A DNA stretch of 64,000 nt, taken from contig CAIVMQ010000001.1 of assembly GCA_903907075.1 (NCBI GenBank), forward strand, positions 62,001 through 126,000, in the 5' to 3' direction. A model generated the notes under the pieces. It was not told where the DNA came from. It saw only the letters and a program-made list of their open reading frames with translations, and ran no database searches. Position 1 is the first letter of the stretch; each line of letters starts with the position of its first letter. Position numbers and translations under genes: made by a program. Shown piece after piece: positions 49,640-57,998 of the stretch. The stretch is from an uncultured Bacteroidia bacterium (GTDB taxonomy: Bacteria > Bacteroidota > Bacteroidia > Bacteroidales > Prolixibacteraceae).

Positions 49640-50452
49640 ATGAGAAATTCACGCAGAGACTTTATTAAAACAGCAGCTTTAACAGCTTCAGGTGCTGCAC
49701 TTATTCCTACTCTAGCCATTGGTTCAGCAAAAAAGAAACCTGCTGCAGGGAAACATCCAATAAACCTCAAAGAAAATTCAATTATACTTTTTCAAGGCGA
49801 TTCAATTACTGACGCTGGACGGGATAGAAAAAATTCATCCCCGAATAATACAAATGCTCTTGGCCAAGGTTACGCTCTATTTGCAACGGGTCATCTGCTC
49901 GAAAAATTTGCTGAGAAAAAACTGAGTATCTATAATCGTGGCGTAAGCGGAAATAAAGTATATCAGCTTCGTGAGCGTTGGGACGAAGATTGTATTTCAC
50001 TAAAACCAGATGTTTTAAGCATTCTTGTCGGGGTAAACGATTACTGGCATACCCTTGACGGCGGATACAAAGGAACCTTAGAGAAATTTCTTGCCGATTA
50101 CAGAGAGCTGCTCAACTATACCAAGCAAAAGCTTCCTAATGTGCAATTAATTATCTGTGAGCCATATACACTCAAAGGAGGAGGAGCTATAAAACCGGAA
50201 CAATGGTATCCGATGTTTGATGCCTATCGCAGTGGAGCGAAACAGTTGGCTGAGGAATTCAAAGCCATTTATGTCCCTTTTCAAGCTGTTTATGATAAAA
50301 ATTTAAAACGGGCTTCTGAACACTACTGGGCCTCAGATGGTGTGCACCCTGATCTTCCCGGTGCCATGTTGATGGCCAGTGCCTGGCTTAAAGAAACCGG
50401 ACTGAAGAAAAAGAAGGATAAAAAGAAAGAAAAAGAGGACAAACAGGGGTGA
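49640..50452 (+). CDS. Tat-exported SGNH/GDSL esterase
   Basis: A 270-residue protein with a twin-arginine signal (MRNSRRDFIKTAALTASGAALIPTLA). All SGNH blocks are present: block I LFQGDSITDAGRD with the serine nucleophile, block II GVSGNKV with glycine, block III ILVGVNDYW with the Asn, and block V WASDGVHPDLPGAMLMA with Asp and His. The closest characterised relatives are rhamnogalacturonan and other sugar acetylesterases. The C-terminus is a lysine-rich tail (KKKDKKKEKEDK). Its last bases overlap the GTG start of the following GH78 gene (GTGA), indicating translational coupling. The enzyme probably deacetylates the glycan attacked by GH78. Confidence 0.9.
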   Translation: MRNSRRDFIKTAALTASGAALIPTLAIGSAKKKPAAGKHPINLKENSIILFQGDSITDAGRDRKNSSPNNTNALGQGYALFATGHLLEKFAEKKLSIYNRGVSGNKVYQLRERWDEDCISLKPDVLSILVGVNDYWHTLDGGYKGTLEKFLADYRELLNYTKQKLPNVQLIICEPYTLKGGGAIKPEQWYPMFDAYRSGAKQLAEEFKAIYVPFQAVYDKNLKRASEHYWASDGVHPDLPGAMLMASAWLKETGLKKKKDKKKEKEDKQG

Positions 50453-52866
50453 GATACAGCAGGTTAATTTTTGTTTTTCTGATCTGCTTGTCCACCGCAC
50501 TGACAAGTATTGGCGCCCAAATATTTAAACCACACTTGGCATTAAACGAATTAAAAGGGGCATCGTGGATTGGTGACAATAAACTACAACCTGCATCAGA
50601 TTCACTGATGTATGGTGATGATCCGGCACCTCTGTTTCGAAAAGCATTCAAGGTCAAGAAAAGCGTGAAATCAGCTAGGCTTTTTATTACTGCTGCAGGA
50701 TATTATAGTGCCTCTGTAAATGGGGAGAAGATAGGCCGTAATTTTCTTGACCCGGCGTGGACAAGTTACGCAAAACGTATCTATTATTCACAATACGATA
50801 TTACCTCTCAACTAAAAACGGGAGAAAATTGCCTGGGTGTTTCTCTTGGTAACGGATTCTATAACCCACTCCCATTAAAAATGTGGGGGACCTATAACCT
50901 GCGAAAATTGCTTACTGTTGGCCGTCCTAAGTTTATCGCAAAGTTACAAATCACCTATCAAGATGGCACTACCGAGATCTTTAACACAGATAAGAGCTGG
51001 AAATATGCCTATGGTCCAATAATCCGAAATAGTGTCTATATTGGAGAAAAATATGATGCGCGCCTGGAGATAAAAGATTGGAATAAGCCTAAATTCAATG
51101 ACTTAAGATGGTCCAACGTACTAGTTGACACTGGGCCTGGTGGTGAATTACAGAAATCATTTTTCCCTGCAATACAACAGGTTGACATCCAAAAAAGTAT
51201 CGCCATTAAATTTATTTGTGACAATACGTATCTGATAGATATGGGTGTTAATTTCACCGGACTTTATAAGGTAAGATTGCATGGAATAAAAGGAGACAAA
51301 ATCACCTTCCGGTTTGGTGAGCGTAAGTATGATGATGGCGAATTAAATCCAATGACCCAAACTTGCGGACAAATTAAAAGTACTGGACAAGGGGGCCCCG
51401 GAGCACCAGAGATAGCATGGCAAACTGATGAATATACATTTGGAGAAGAGACATCGGTCTGGTATACCCCGGAATTCACTTTTCATATTTTTCGGTATAT
51501 GGAGATATCCGGTCTGACCAAAGCTCCTGAACCGGAAGATATTCAGGGACTGGTTTTACATACCAACGTAAGAGAGAATGGTACATTTTCGACATCTTCC
51601 GAGTTACTCAATAAGATTCAAGTTATTACAAAGCGAACTTTCGTGAATAACCTTATGAGCGTTCAATCAGATTGCCCGGGGAGAGAACGCTTTGGTTATG
51701 GAGGAGACCTTAATGCCACCAGCGAATCGTATATCTGTAATTACGATATGCAAGACTTTTACCGCAAGACGATTTATGATTGGAAAGATGCAACACTCGA
51801 TTCTGTATTTATCGATATTGCACCATTTATCATGAAATATTGTGGTATAAGTTGGGAATCAGCAGTTGTTACAACTCAAAATAACCTCTTAACCTACTAT
51901 AACGATACCTCTATTGTACGTGAAATGTATTCCTATGATTTAAAATGGATGGAAAAAGTAGCACGATTACACCCCGAAGGGATAGTTAATAAAGGTTTGG
52001 GAGATCATGAATCAATGATCCCAGTGACAGTAGAATTAATCGGAACTACCCACTACCTTAAATGTGCTGAGATTATGAAAAATTTCGCCATTCTCATGAA
52101 TGACAAAGTAAACTTTGAGAAATTTTCTACATTGCAGAAATATCTATCCTCGATTTTAGTAACCAAATTCTGGAAACAGCAAGTTCCAAATCCAATAAAC
52201 AGACAAACACTTTATGCCACGTTGCTTTACTACAACCTAATCCCGAAATCAGAAAAACAAGCAGCCGCAGATTCGTTGTTAGTGGCGGTAAAAAATGGCG
52301 TTAACGGCCATTTTACTACCGGTATTTTTGGGACTAAATATATTCTTGAAGCGCTATCTCAAGCAGGATATGCAACTAAAGTTTATGAAATTGTCAACAG
52401 TCGTGAATATCCCGGATGGGGTTTTATGATCGACAGAGGTGCTACAACACTTTGGGAAACCTGGAAAGAGAGCGATAATACCTTTTCCAATTGTCACCCG
52501 ATGTTTGGAACTATCTCAGAATGGTTTTACCGTTGGATGGGGGGCATTAGGGGAATTCCAGAAAATCCAGGATACAAAAAATTTCTAATAGCTCCATTTA
52601 TTCCCAATGACTTAACCCATGTTAACTGCACCTATAATTCACCCCGCGGATTAATAACGTCAAGTTGGTTAAAGAAAAGTGATGGCTCTTTTGTATTTGA
52701 CTTCAAGGTACCTTTAGGATCAGAAGGGATAATTAAATTGCCATTTAAAAACTTTAAACGAATTATTAAAACAACGTTTACAGAGATGACTCAAAGTATT
52801 TCAAATATGACCTCAACAGATTTCACACTTAATGGTGGAAGCTATCAAGTTGTCGTGATCCCCTAA
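50449..52866 (+). CDS. Secreted GH78-family alpha-L-rhamnosidase, GTG start
   Basis: An 805-residue enzyme beginning with GTG at 50449, whose TGA overlap with the SGNH stop decides the start; the signal MRYSRLIFVFLICLSTALTSIGAQ follows at once. It has the Bac_rhamnosid_N block (ARLFITAAGYYSASVNGEKIGRNFLDPAWTSY) and a six-helical-hairpin barrel with VQSDCPGRERFGYGGDLNAT, where D420 takes the position of the GH78 general acid. The C-terminal blocks GWGFMIDRGATTLWETWKESD and HPMFGTISEWFYRWMGGI match GH78. It lacks the N-terminal Ig-like domain of the 45529 enzyme. The two GH78 copies probably cleave different rhamnosyl linkages. It is the last gene of the second enzyme run. Confidence 0.93.
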   Translation: MRYSRLIFVFLICLSTALTSIGAQIFKPHLALNELKGASWIGDNKLQPASDSLMYGDDPAPLFRKAFKVKKSVKSARLFITAAGYYSASVNGEKIGRNFLDPAWTSYAKRIYYSQYDITSQLKTGENCLGVSLGNGFYNPLPLKMWGTYNLRKLLTVGRPKFIAKLQITYQDGTTEIFNTDKSWKYAYGPIIRNSVYIGEKYDARLEIKDWNKPKFNDLRWSNVLVDTGPGGELQKSFFPAIQQVDIQKSIAIKFICDNTYLIDMGVNFTGLYKVRLHGIKGDKITFRFGERKYDDGELNPMTQTCGQIKSTGQGGPGAPEIAWQTDEYTFGEETSVWYTPEFTFHIFRYMEISGLTKAPEPEDIQGLVLHTNVRENGTFSTSSELLNKIQVITKRTFVNNLMSVQSDCPGRERFGYGGDLNATSESYICNYDMQDFYRKTIYDWKDATLDSVFIDIAPFIMKYCGISWESAVVTTQNNLLTYYNDTSIVREMYSYDLKWMEKVARLHPEGIVNKGLGDHESMIPVTVELIGTTHYLKCAEIMKNFAILMNDKVNFEKFSTLQKYLSSILVTKFWKQQVPNPINRQTLYATLLYYNLIPKSEKQAAADSLLVAVKNGVNGHFTTGIFGTKYILEALSQAGYATKVYEIVNSREYPGWGFMIDRGATTLWETWKESDNTFSNCHPMFGTISEWFYRWMGGIRGIPENPGYKKFLIAPFIPNDLTHVNCTYNSPRGLITSSWLKKSDGSFVFDFKVPLGSEGIIKLPFKNFKRIIKTTFTEMTQSISNMTSTDFTLNGGSYQVVVIP

Positions 52867-53015
52867 TTCGAAAAGAGACTATACTGAATAGGCAGCTAAG
52901 AAACGTCTGATCTGTACTTCAAAACCTCTGATTTTGAAATTAGTTTAAAAAAAATCGTAATCCACTCCCCTCTTTTCCGAAATTCAAAGAATAACGCAGC
53001 CTGTTAATCTGAATT

Positions 53016-53053
53016 GTGTTGAATTTTGCAACACGTGTATAGATTCAATACAC
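53016..53053 (+). promoter_or_regulatory. Two abutting GTGT-N11-ACAC palindromes, candidate NtrC-type enhancer
   Basis: GTGTTG-N7-CAACAC (53016-53034) is followed without a gap by GTGTAT-N7-ATACAC (53035-53053). Both are 19 bp long and share GTGT-N11-ACAC, so they look like two copies of one dimer site with centres 19 bp apart. They lie about 200 and 180 bases upstream of the transcription start expected from the sigma-54 element at 53197, the normal place for an NtrC-family activator. Confidence 0.65.
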
Positions 53054-53095
53054 AAGATACAATACCTTATAAACCAATAAGATAAACCAGCACCA

Positions 53096-53130
53096 CATAA
53101 TAAGTGATGAATAATTCATCACTTATTATG
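53096..53130. terminator. Perfect AT-rich hairpin, terminator or regulatory
   Basis: Arms 53096-53111 and 53115-53130 are exact reverse complements (16 bp) with loop TAA. It lies 229 bp after the GH78 stop codon and between the palindromes and the -24/-12 element. It lacks a T-run, so it may be a late terminator of the enzyme run or another protein-binding site. The rest of the 379-bp gap 52867-53245 is described in the neighbouring entries. Confidence 0.45.
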
Positions 53131-53196
53131 TATAGAATGTCAACACACAGAATCGTATCTTACTAAACTACTGATTCTTAGCTCCGAAATTTTTAT

Positions 53197-53213
53197 CTGG
53201 CATTAAATTTGGA
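53197..53213 (+). promoter_or_regulatory. Sigma-54 (-24/-12) promoter of the electron-transfer operon
   Basis: CTGGCATTAAATTTGGA matches the consensus YTGGCACGRNNNTTGCW at all invariant positions except the -12 C, which is G. The spacing from the -24 GG to the -12 G is the required 12 bases. The start would be near 53224, with a 22-base leader containing AAAAGGG before ATG 53246. An NtrC-type activator with a GAFTGA loop is encoded in the same locus. Confidence 0.65.
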
Positions 53214-53245
53214 TATCCTGAATTATCACTTAAAAGGGAAAAGCC

Positions 53246-54943
53246 ATGAAAATCAGGACCATTTTAATCATTCTAATTTTACTGTTTAGCGGTATTAGCG
53301 TAATAAGCAAAGAACCGGCAATAGCAAAAGAGCAATCCCAAACGAGTACCATAAAGCTCTTCACTTCACCCGATTTAGTTCCATTGACAAAGCAATGGAT
53401 CACACAGTACAAAAAACTAAATCCCCAAGTAAGAATCGAGTTAAAGCAAGCTGAAGGGATTGATCTTACGGTACAACTCAAAGAGAAGTCATCTTTAGGA
53501 ATCCTCTCTGAGGAGCTACTCTCCACAATCAAAACAAAGGAAATTTGGAATATGGCGGTTGGTCGTGATGTGATTGTACCGATCATGAATCAATGTAATC
53601 CATTTTCAACAGAGCTAAGTGAAAAAGGGATAACCAAAGATAGGATACTGCGATTGGTAATCAGTAGTGAAAAGCAAAAGTGGGAAGTATTAACAGGAAA
53701 TACACAACCAATTACAAATATATTAGTTAATCATTATTATTTAAATGATAAATTAATACAACAAGGGCTTGAAAACTATACTGGGCTCAAACAGATACAG
53801 ATCGCCGGAACTCAAGTATCAGGAGTAGCAGAGTTAGTCGATGCCATACAGAAGGATCCCAACGGCATCGGATTTTGTCGTTTAATATCGATAGCCAACC
53901 AAGAATCACAAACTCTACCGGAATCGATAAAATTGATTCCAATCGATAAAAATGGGAATGGTAAGATTGATTATTCTGAAGCCATTTACACCAATTTACC
54001 TGAGTTTATGCGAGGAGTTTGGATCGGTAAATATCCGTTGGCATTAAGTCGAAAGATTTATACCGTCGCGATAGATAAGCCTGAAAACGAAGCTGAACAA
54101 TCCTTTTTAAAATGGATCCTCACCGATGGACAGCAATACCTTGCCTTCAATGGTTTTAATAACCTGGTTATTCCAGAAAGGCAAGCACAACTGGATAAAA
54201 TTAATGAACCCTTCAACTATACCACAACAATCCCTGAGAGAAGCCCCATCTTATTCATTAAATTTCTTATTCTTCTTGTCGCGGGCTTAATGGTTATTAT
54301 TCTGGAACCCGTGGTGGCATGGATTAGGGTGAAACAAACTATTCAGAAGCCTCAGCCTGTTAACCTCATGAATATTTTTAATCAAACGGCTACAGAAATA
54401 CCCAAAGGTCTCTATTTTGACAAGACCCATACCTGGGCATTTATGAAAAAAGATGGAGAGGTCAAACTAGGAATCGATGATTTTTTGCAACATGTAACAG
54501 GACCGATAACCCGGGTATCCCTATTAAATACTGGAGATCGGATACAAAAAGGGGGTCGATTGGTTACGATCATCCAAAAAGGGAAACAACTCACGATCTA
54601 CTCCCCTCTTACAGGAACAATTAAACAACACAACAAGAATCTTGAAATACATTCATCCTTATTAAATAGCGCACCTTTTACAGAAGGTTGGATCTATGCC
54701 ATTGAACCAACAAATTGGTCACTCGAGATTCAGTTTATGGATATGGCCGAAAAATACAAAAACTGGTTAAAAACAGAGTATTCAAGACTCAAAGATTTCT
54801 TTGCCAATGCAGTAAGAATTCATGCACCGGCATTTGTGATGGTTTTGCAAGACGGTGGAGTATTGAGAGATGGGATCCTTTCCGATCTTGGTCCTGAAGT
54901 ATGGGAAGATTTTCAACTAAAATTTATTGACAAATCGGTATAA
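53246..54943 (+). CDS. Membrane-anchored PstS-like domain fused to a GcvH-like domain
   Basis: A 565-residue two-domain protein. After a signal or anchor (residues 1-22) comes a periplasmic type-2 solute-binding domain resembling PstS (about 37-325), with an EF-hand-type loop DKNGNGKIDYSE at residues 234-245 that is common in Bacteroidota PstS relatives. A transmembrane segment (FIKFLILLVAGLMVIILEPVVAW, about 338-360) leads to a GcvH-like barrel (about 385-480: KGLYFDKTHTWAFMKKDGEVKLGIDDFLQHVTGPI). The lipoyl-lysine position is G446 (QKGKQLTIYSP), so it is probably not lipoylated. With one TM after an N-terminal signal, the GcvH-like part would be cytoplasmic. It is the first gene of the sigma-54 operon. 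The domain calls are good; the function is unknown. Confidence 0.78.
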   Translation: MKIRTILIILILLFSGISVISKEPAIAKEQSQTSTIKLFTSPDLVPLTKQWITQYKKLNPQVRIELKQAEGIDLTVQLKEKSSLGILSEELLSTIKTKEIWNMAVGRDVIVPIMNQCNPFSTELSEKGITKDRILRLVISSEKQKWEVLTGNTQPITNILVNHYYLNDKLIQQGLENYTGLKQIQIAGTQVSGVAELVDAIQKDPNGIGFCRLISIANQESQTLPESIKLIPIDKNGNGKIDYSEAIYTNLPEFMRGVWIGKYPLALSRKIYTVAIDKPENEAEQSFLKWILTDGQQYLAFNGFNNLVIPERQAQLDKINEPFNYTTTIPERSPILFIKFLILLVAGLMVIILEPVVAWIRVKQTIQKPQPVNLMNIFNQTATEIPKGLYFDKTHTWAFMKKDGEVKLGIDDFLQHVTGPITRVSLLNTGDRIQKGGRLVTIIQKGKQLTIYSPLTGTIKQHNKNLEIHSSLLNSAPFTEGWIYAIEPTNWSLEIQFMDMAEKYKNWLKTEYSRLKDFFANAVRIHAPAFVMVLQDGGVLRDGILSDLGPEVWEDFQLKFIDKSV

Positions 54944-54993
54944 AAACATTAAAAAGCTCTAAATCTATCGGTTAACCTTTCAAAATATCCGTC

Positions 54994-55860
54994 ATGGGAC
55001 TACAACGAAGAAGCTTTTTAAAGCTGCTGGGTGTTACGGGAATAACACTTGCAATTGGAGAAAATATGGTGGCCGCAACAGTTCCTGAGAATGATCCCGA
55101 GTTTAATGGGATACTCTTTGATGCAACACGTTGCAAAGGTTGTCGAGGGTGCGAATTTGATTGTGCAGAGGCACATAACCTTCCAGAGCCCCCAAAGAAT
55201 AAAGATATTGCGGCGGTTCGCAAAACGGACGAAACCTGCAATACGGTGGTCAACACCTATAAGACAGAAAAGGGTGAGTTATTTATTAAACGACAATGTA
55301 TGCACTGCAATGAACCGGCGTGCGCCGCAGCATGCCTAACAAAAGCGATGCGTAAGAGTAAAACCGGTCCCGTGACCTGGGATGGTGATAAATGTATGGG
55401 ATGTCGTTATTGCATGGTTTCATGCCCTTTCGACAGTCCTAAGTTTGAATATCACAGTGCAAATCCGAAGATTCAGAAATGTGACCTATGTGCAGAAAGG
55501 ATGAAAACGGAAGATAGCCCCGCCTGTGCCTACAACTGTCCAAACGAAGCGTTGCTCTATGGAAAGCGGCGCGATCTGATCAAAGAGGCACGCAGAAGAA
55601 TTTATGAAAAACCAGATGTCTATATCGACCATATCTATGGTGAACATGAGGCAGGCGGCACAAGTTGGCTCTATCTCTCCCCGGTACCATTTGAGCAGCT
55701 CGGAATGAACACTACACTGCAACAATCATCTTATCCTGAATTAACTAAAGGATTTCTCTATAGTGTCCCTTCGGTATTTGTTTTAGTGCCGACCTTATTA
55801 CTCGGAATTCACCAGGCTACAAAAAATAATCACCTTAATGAAGATAAAGATGACAAATAG
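54994..55860 (+). CDS. Tat-exported 4x[4Fe-4S] ferredoxin subunit (HybA-like)
   Basis: A 288-residue electron-transfer protein with a Tat signal (LQRRSFLKLLGVTGITLAIG). Sixteen cysteines in four groups can hold four [4Fe-4S] clusters: CKGCRGCEFDC, CMHCNEPACAAAC, CMGCRYCMVSC, and CDLC with CAYNC. A C-terminal hydrophobic segment (SVPSVFVLVPTLLLGI, about 254-269) anchors it in the membrane. This is the architecture of HybA, which passes electrons between a periplasmic enzyme and an NrfD/HybB quinone protein, and the next gene encodes such a partner with a 23-bp overlap. No hydrogenase, molybdopterin enzyme or cytochrome gene lies next to it, so its redox partner is unknown. The family is secure. 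Confidence 0.93.
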   Translation: MGLQRRSFLKLLGVTGITLAIGENMVAATVPENDPEFNGILFDATRCKGCRGCEFDCAEAHNLPEPPKNKDIAAVRKTDETCNTVVNTYKTEKGELFIKRQCMHCNEPACAAACLTKAMRKSKTGPVTWDGDKCMGCRYCMVSCPFDSPKFEYHSANPKIQKCDLCAERMKTEDSPACAYNCPNEALLYGKRRDLIKEARRRIYEKPDVYIDHIYGEHEAGGTSWLYLSPVPFEQLGMNTTLQQSSYPELTKGFLYSVPSVFVLVPTLLLGIHQATKNNHLNEDKDDK

Positions 55861-57091
55861 TACAAAGCCACTATTGGCTCTTCCGCTGGAGCAGTCAACC
55901 TGGAAATTCCTGATTAGTGAGATGAAACCTAAAGGAAAATTCCTTACCCCTTTTAACCTGATCTCGATACCAATCATGGTTATAGGATTAGTGTTGATTA
56001 TTATCCGATTTTGGAAAGGGATCGGAGCCATTACCAATCTGACACAAGATACACCATGGGGATTATGGATCGGATTCGACGTAGTTACCGGAGTGGCCTT
56101 TGCCGGTGGAGCTTATGTACTAACCTTTATGGTTTACGTTCTGAATTTAAAAGAGTACCATTCTATTGTGCGGGTCACGGTATTAAATGGCTTTCTTGCC
56201 TACTTGTTTTATGCAGGAGCGTTACTGCTTGACCTTGGGAGGCCTTGGCATGTGATTAATCCTGTTATAGGAAACAGCTTTGGAACTAGCTCTGTACTGT
56301 TTCTGGTGGCATGGCATTTTCTATTGTATATGCTCGCCGAGCTTATCGAATTTTCACCCGCAATAGCAGAATGGTTAGGAGCCCGAAGAGCACATAAAAT
56401 TCTTTCATCGATGACAATAGCTGCCGTAATCTTCGGAATAACACTATCAATCTTACATCAGTCGGGATTAGGAGCCCTATTTTTGATGGCAAAAGGTAAA
56501 ATTCATCCACTCTGGTACTCTGAATTTATTCCGGTTATGTTCATGATATCCAGCATTTTTGCAGGGTTGTCGATGGTAATTCTTGAAGGGTCAATCAGTC
56601 ACAAGGTATTTTCTAACCAAATCAGCAAAAAAAACCACGAGGCTCACCATGGAATCATCCATGGGTTATCAAAAATCTGTGCCGCCACTATGTTTGCCTA
56701 TCTCTTTCTTCAGGTACTTGTATTTATTCATGAACAACATTGGGCACTTTTGAACACACCAATGGGATACTGGTATCTGCTAGAGATGATTGGATTTGTG
56801 TTAATTCCCATGGTGCTCTTCGTTGTGAGCTACAGGAAATTTAATAGCACCCTAACAAAGGTGGCGGCCATACTAACGATGCTGGGTGTAATACTAAATA
56901 GGCTTAACGTCACTGTAATAGGTTTTAAATGGGAGATGGCAATACGATATATCCCCTCATGGATGGAATTTAGTGTAACACTGGCAGTAATATTTACTGA
57001 AATATGGATATTCCGATGGGTTATCAACCGGATGCCTGTATTACGTGACTCCCCATCCTGGGCAAGTGAAACAACTAAAATTAACCCGTAA
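55838..57091 (+). CDS. NrfD/PsrC/HybB-type membrane quinone oxidoreductase subunit
   Basis: A 417-residue inner-membrane protein with ten hydrophobic segments. Segment pairs include LWIGFDVVTGVAFAGGAYVLTFMVYVL, SIVRVTVLNGFLAYLFYAGALLLDL and ILSSMTIAAVIFGITLSILHQSGLGALFLM; the HQSGLGALF motif matches HybB, where it lies near the quinol site. It exchanges electrons between the quinone pool and the HybA-like ferredoxin encoded just upstream. ATG 55838 overlaps that gene by 23 bp; ATG 55850 is an alternative start four codons later. A short hairpin follows at 57090. The family call is secure; the direction of electron flow is unknown. Confidence 0.93.
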   Translation: MKIKMTNSTKPLLALPLEQSTWKFLISEMKPKGKFLTPFNLISIPIMVIGLVLIIIRFWKGIGAITNLTQDTPWGLWIGFDVVTGVAFAGGAYVLTFMVYVLNLKEYHSIVRVTVLNGFLAYLFYAGALLLDLGRPWHVINPVIGNSFGTSSVLFLVAWHFLLYMLAELIEFSPAIAEWLGARRAHKILSSMTIAAVIFGITLSILHQSGLGALFLMAKGKIHPLWYSEFIPVMFMISSIFAGLSMVILEGSISHKVFSNQISKKNHEAHHGIIHGLSKICAATMFAYLFLQVLVFIHEQHWALLNTPMGYWYLLEMIGFVLIPMVLFVVSYRKFNSTLTKVAAILTMLGVILNRLNVTVIGFKWEMAIRYIPSWMEFSVTLAVIFTEIWIFRWVINRMPVLRDSPSWASETTKINP

Positions 57092-57109
57092 CTACTCCTT
57101 TGAGTAGTT
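57090..57109 (+). other. Small intergenic hairpin
   Basis: AACTACTC-CTTT-GAGTAGTT is a perfect 8-bp stem overlapping the NrfD stop codon and 16 bases before the ATG of the GcvH-like gene. No T-run follows, so it may stabilise an mRNA end or tune translation of the next gene. Confidence 0.45.
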
Positions 57110-57125
57110 GCACAAAAACAGACAA

Positions 57126-57848
57126 ATGGAAGGATTTAGTTATTCGGATATTTTTGCAACAAAGGGAATTGAATACCTGGTAGTTATCACTTTCCTTGTA
57201 CTTCTGATTCCGTTTTGGCGTATTTTGAATAAACCGATTGAGTTAGTACGGAAGTTCAGAATGCCACTTGGAAAACTAACGTTTAAGGAGTTAGAAATTC
57301 CGCAGGGGTTATATTATGGTCCTAACCACACCTGGCTGCACCTCGAGAAGAGTGGAGTTGCCAAAGTTGGATTAGACGATCTGCTGTTACATCTTACGGG
57401 TAGGGTAAGTTGCAGTTTACTTAAACAGAGTGGTGAAAAAATCACCAAAGGAGAAACAATTGCATTTATTTATCAAGAGGATAAAAAGCTACAAATACTT
57501 TCACCGGTAACAGGCATAATAGCACAAACAAACTCAACACAGTTTCAAAATCCAACATGGATCAACGAAGACCCCTATGGAAATGGGTGGCTCTATAAAA
57601 TTAAACCTGACAACTGGATATTAGATTCGCAAAAATGCTATTTTGCCAACGATGCGATCGTATGGGCTGGCAAAGAGCTCAGTAAAATAAAAGATTTCCT
57701 CGCTGAATCACAGAAAAAATATTCCCATGAATCGTCATTGGTAATCTTACAAGATGGAGGTGAACTATCTGATTATACCTTAGCTTCCTTATCAAAACAA
57801 ATATGGAACGATTTTGAAACAAAATTTATGATGTTTCCAAAACCATAA
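57126..57848 (+). CDS. Membrane-anchored GcvH-like protein without the lipoyl lysine
   Basis: A 240-residue protein starting at ATG 57126; a TTG six codons upstream lies in the hairpin and is not preferred. One N-terminal transmembrane helix (YLVVITFLVLLIPFWRIL) is followed by a GcvH-like barrel (about 60-140): GLYYGPNHTWLHLEKSGVAKVGLDDLLLHLTGRVSCSLL and QILSPVTGIIAQTN. The position of the lipoyl lysine is D119 (EDKKLQILSP). The C-terminal region (LVILQDGGELSDYTLASLSKQIWNDFETKF) repeats a segment of the first operon gene (VMVLQDGGVLRDGILSDLGPEVWEDFQLKF), so the two share two domains. It probably forms part of the same membrane complex. Function unknown. Confidence 0.78.
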   Translation: MEGFSYSDIFATKGIEYLVVITFLVLLIPFWRILNKPIELVRKFRMPLGKLTFKELEIPQGLYYGPNHTWLHLEKSGVAKVGLDDLLLHLTGRVSCSLLKQSGEKITKGETIAFIYQEDKKLQILSPVTGIIAQTNSTQFQNPTWINEDPYGNGWLYKIKPDNWILDSQKCYFANDAIVWAGKELSKIKDFLAESQKKYSHESSLVILQDGGELSDYTLASLSKQIWNDFETKFMMFPKP

Positions 57849-57922
57849 TCGATTAAAAGACTATATGATAACGCTTTATTGCTGCGGTAAAAATTTATTG
57901 CACTATAATATTAATTAAATTT

Positions 57923-57953
57923 AAAAACTGTTGCTTAAACAACGGTTTTTTTT
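57923..57953 (+). terminator. Rho-independent terminator after the electron-transfer operon
   Basis: AAAAACTGTTG (57923-57933) pairs with CAACGGTTTTT (57940-57950) through 11 pairs, one of them G-T, around a 6-base loop, and is followed by T's. It lies 75 bases after the GcvH-like stop codon and separates that operon from the sensor kinase. Confidence 0.82.
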
Positions 57954-57998
57954 CGTAATTTGCAGAGTAATAGTACTCTCTACCAACTAGAGAATCAG

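Noticed and set aside
53246-57848. Interpretation of the two GcvH-like genes as part of a glycine cleavage system
   Set aside because: No gcvT or gcvP is near, both domains are membrane-linked, and both lack the lipoyl lysine.
57895-57912. Possible second sigma-54 promoter (ATTTATTGCACT) before the kinase gene
   Set aside because: TTGCA is present, but the upstream GG is two bases out of the required spacing.
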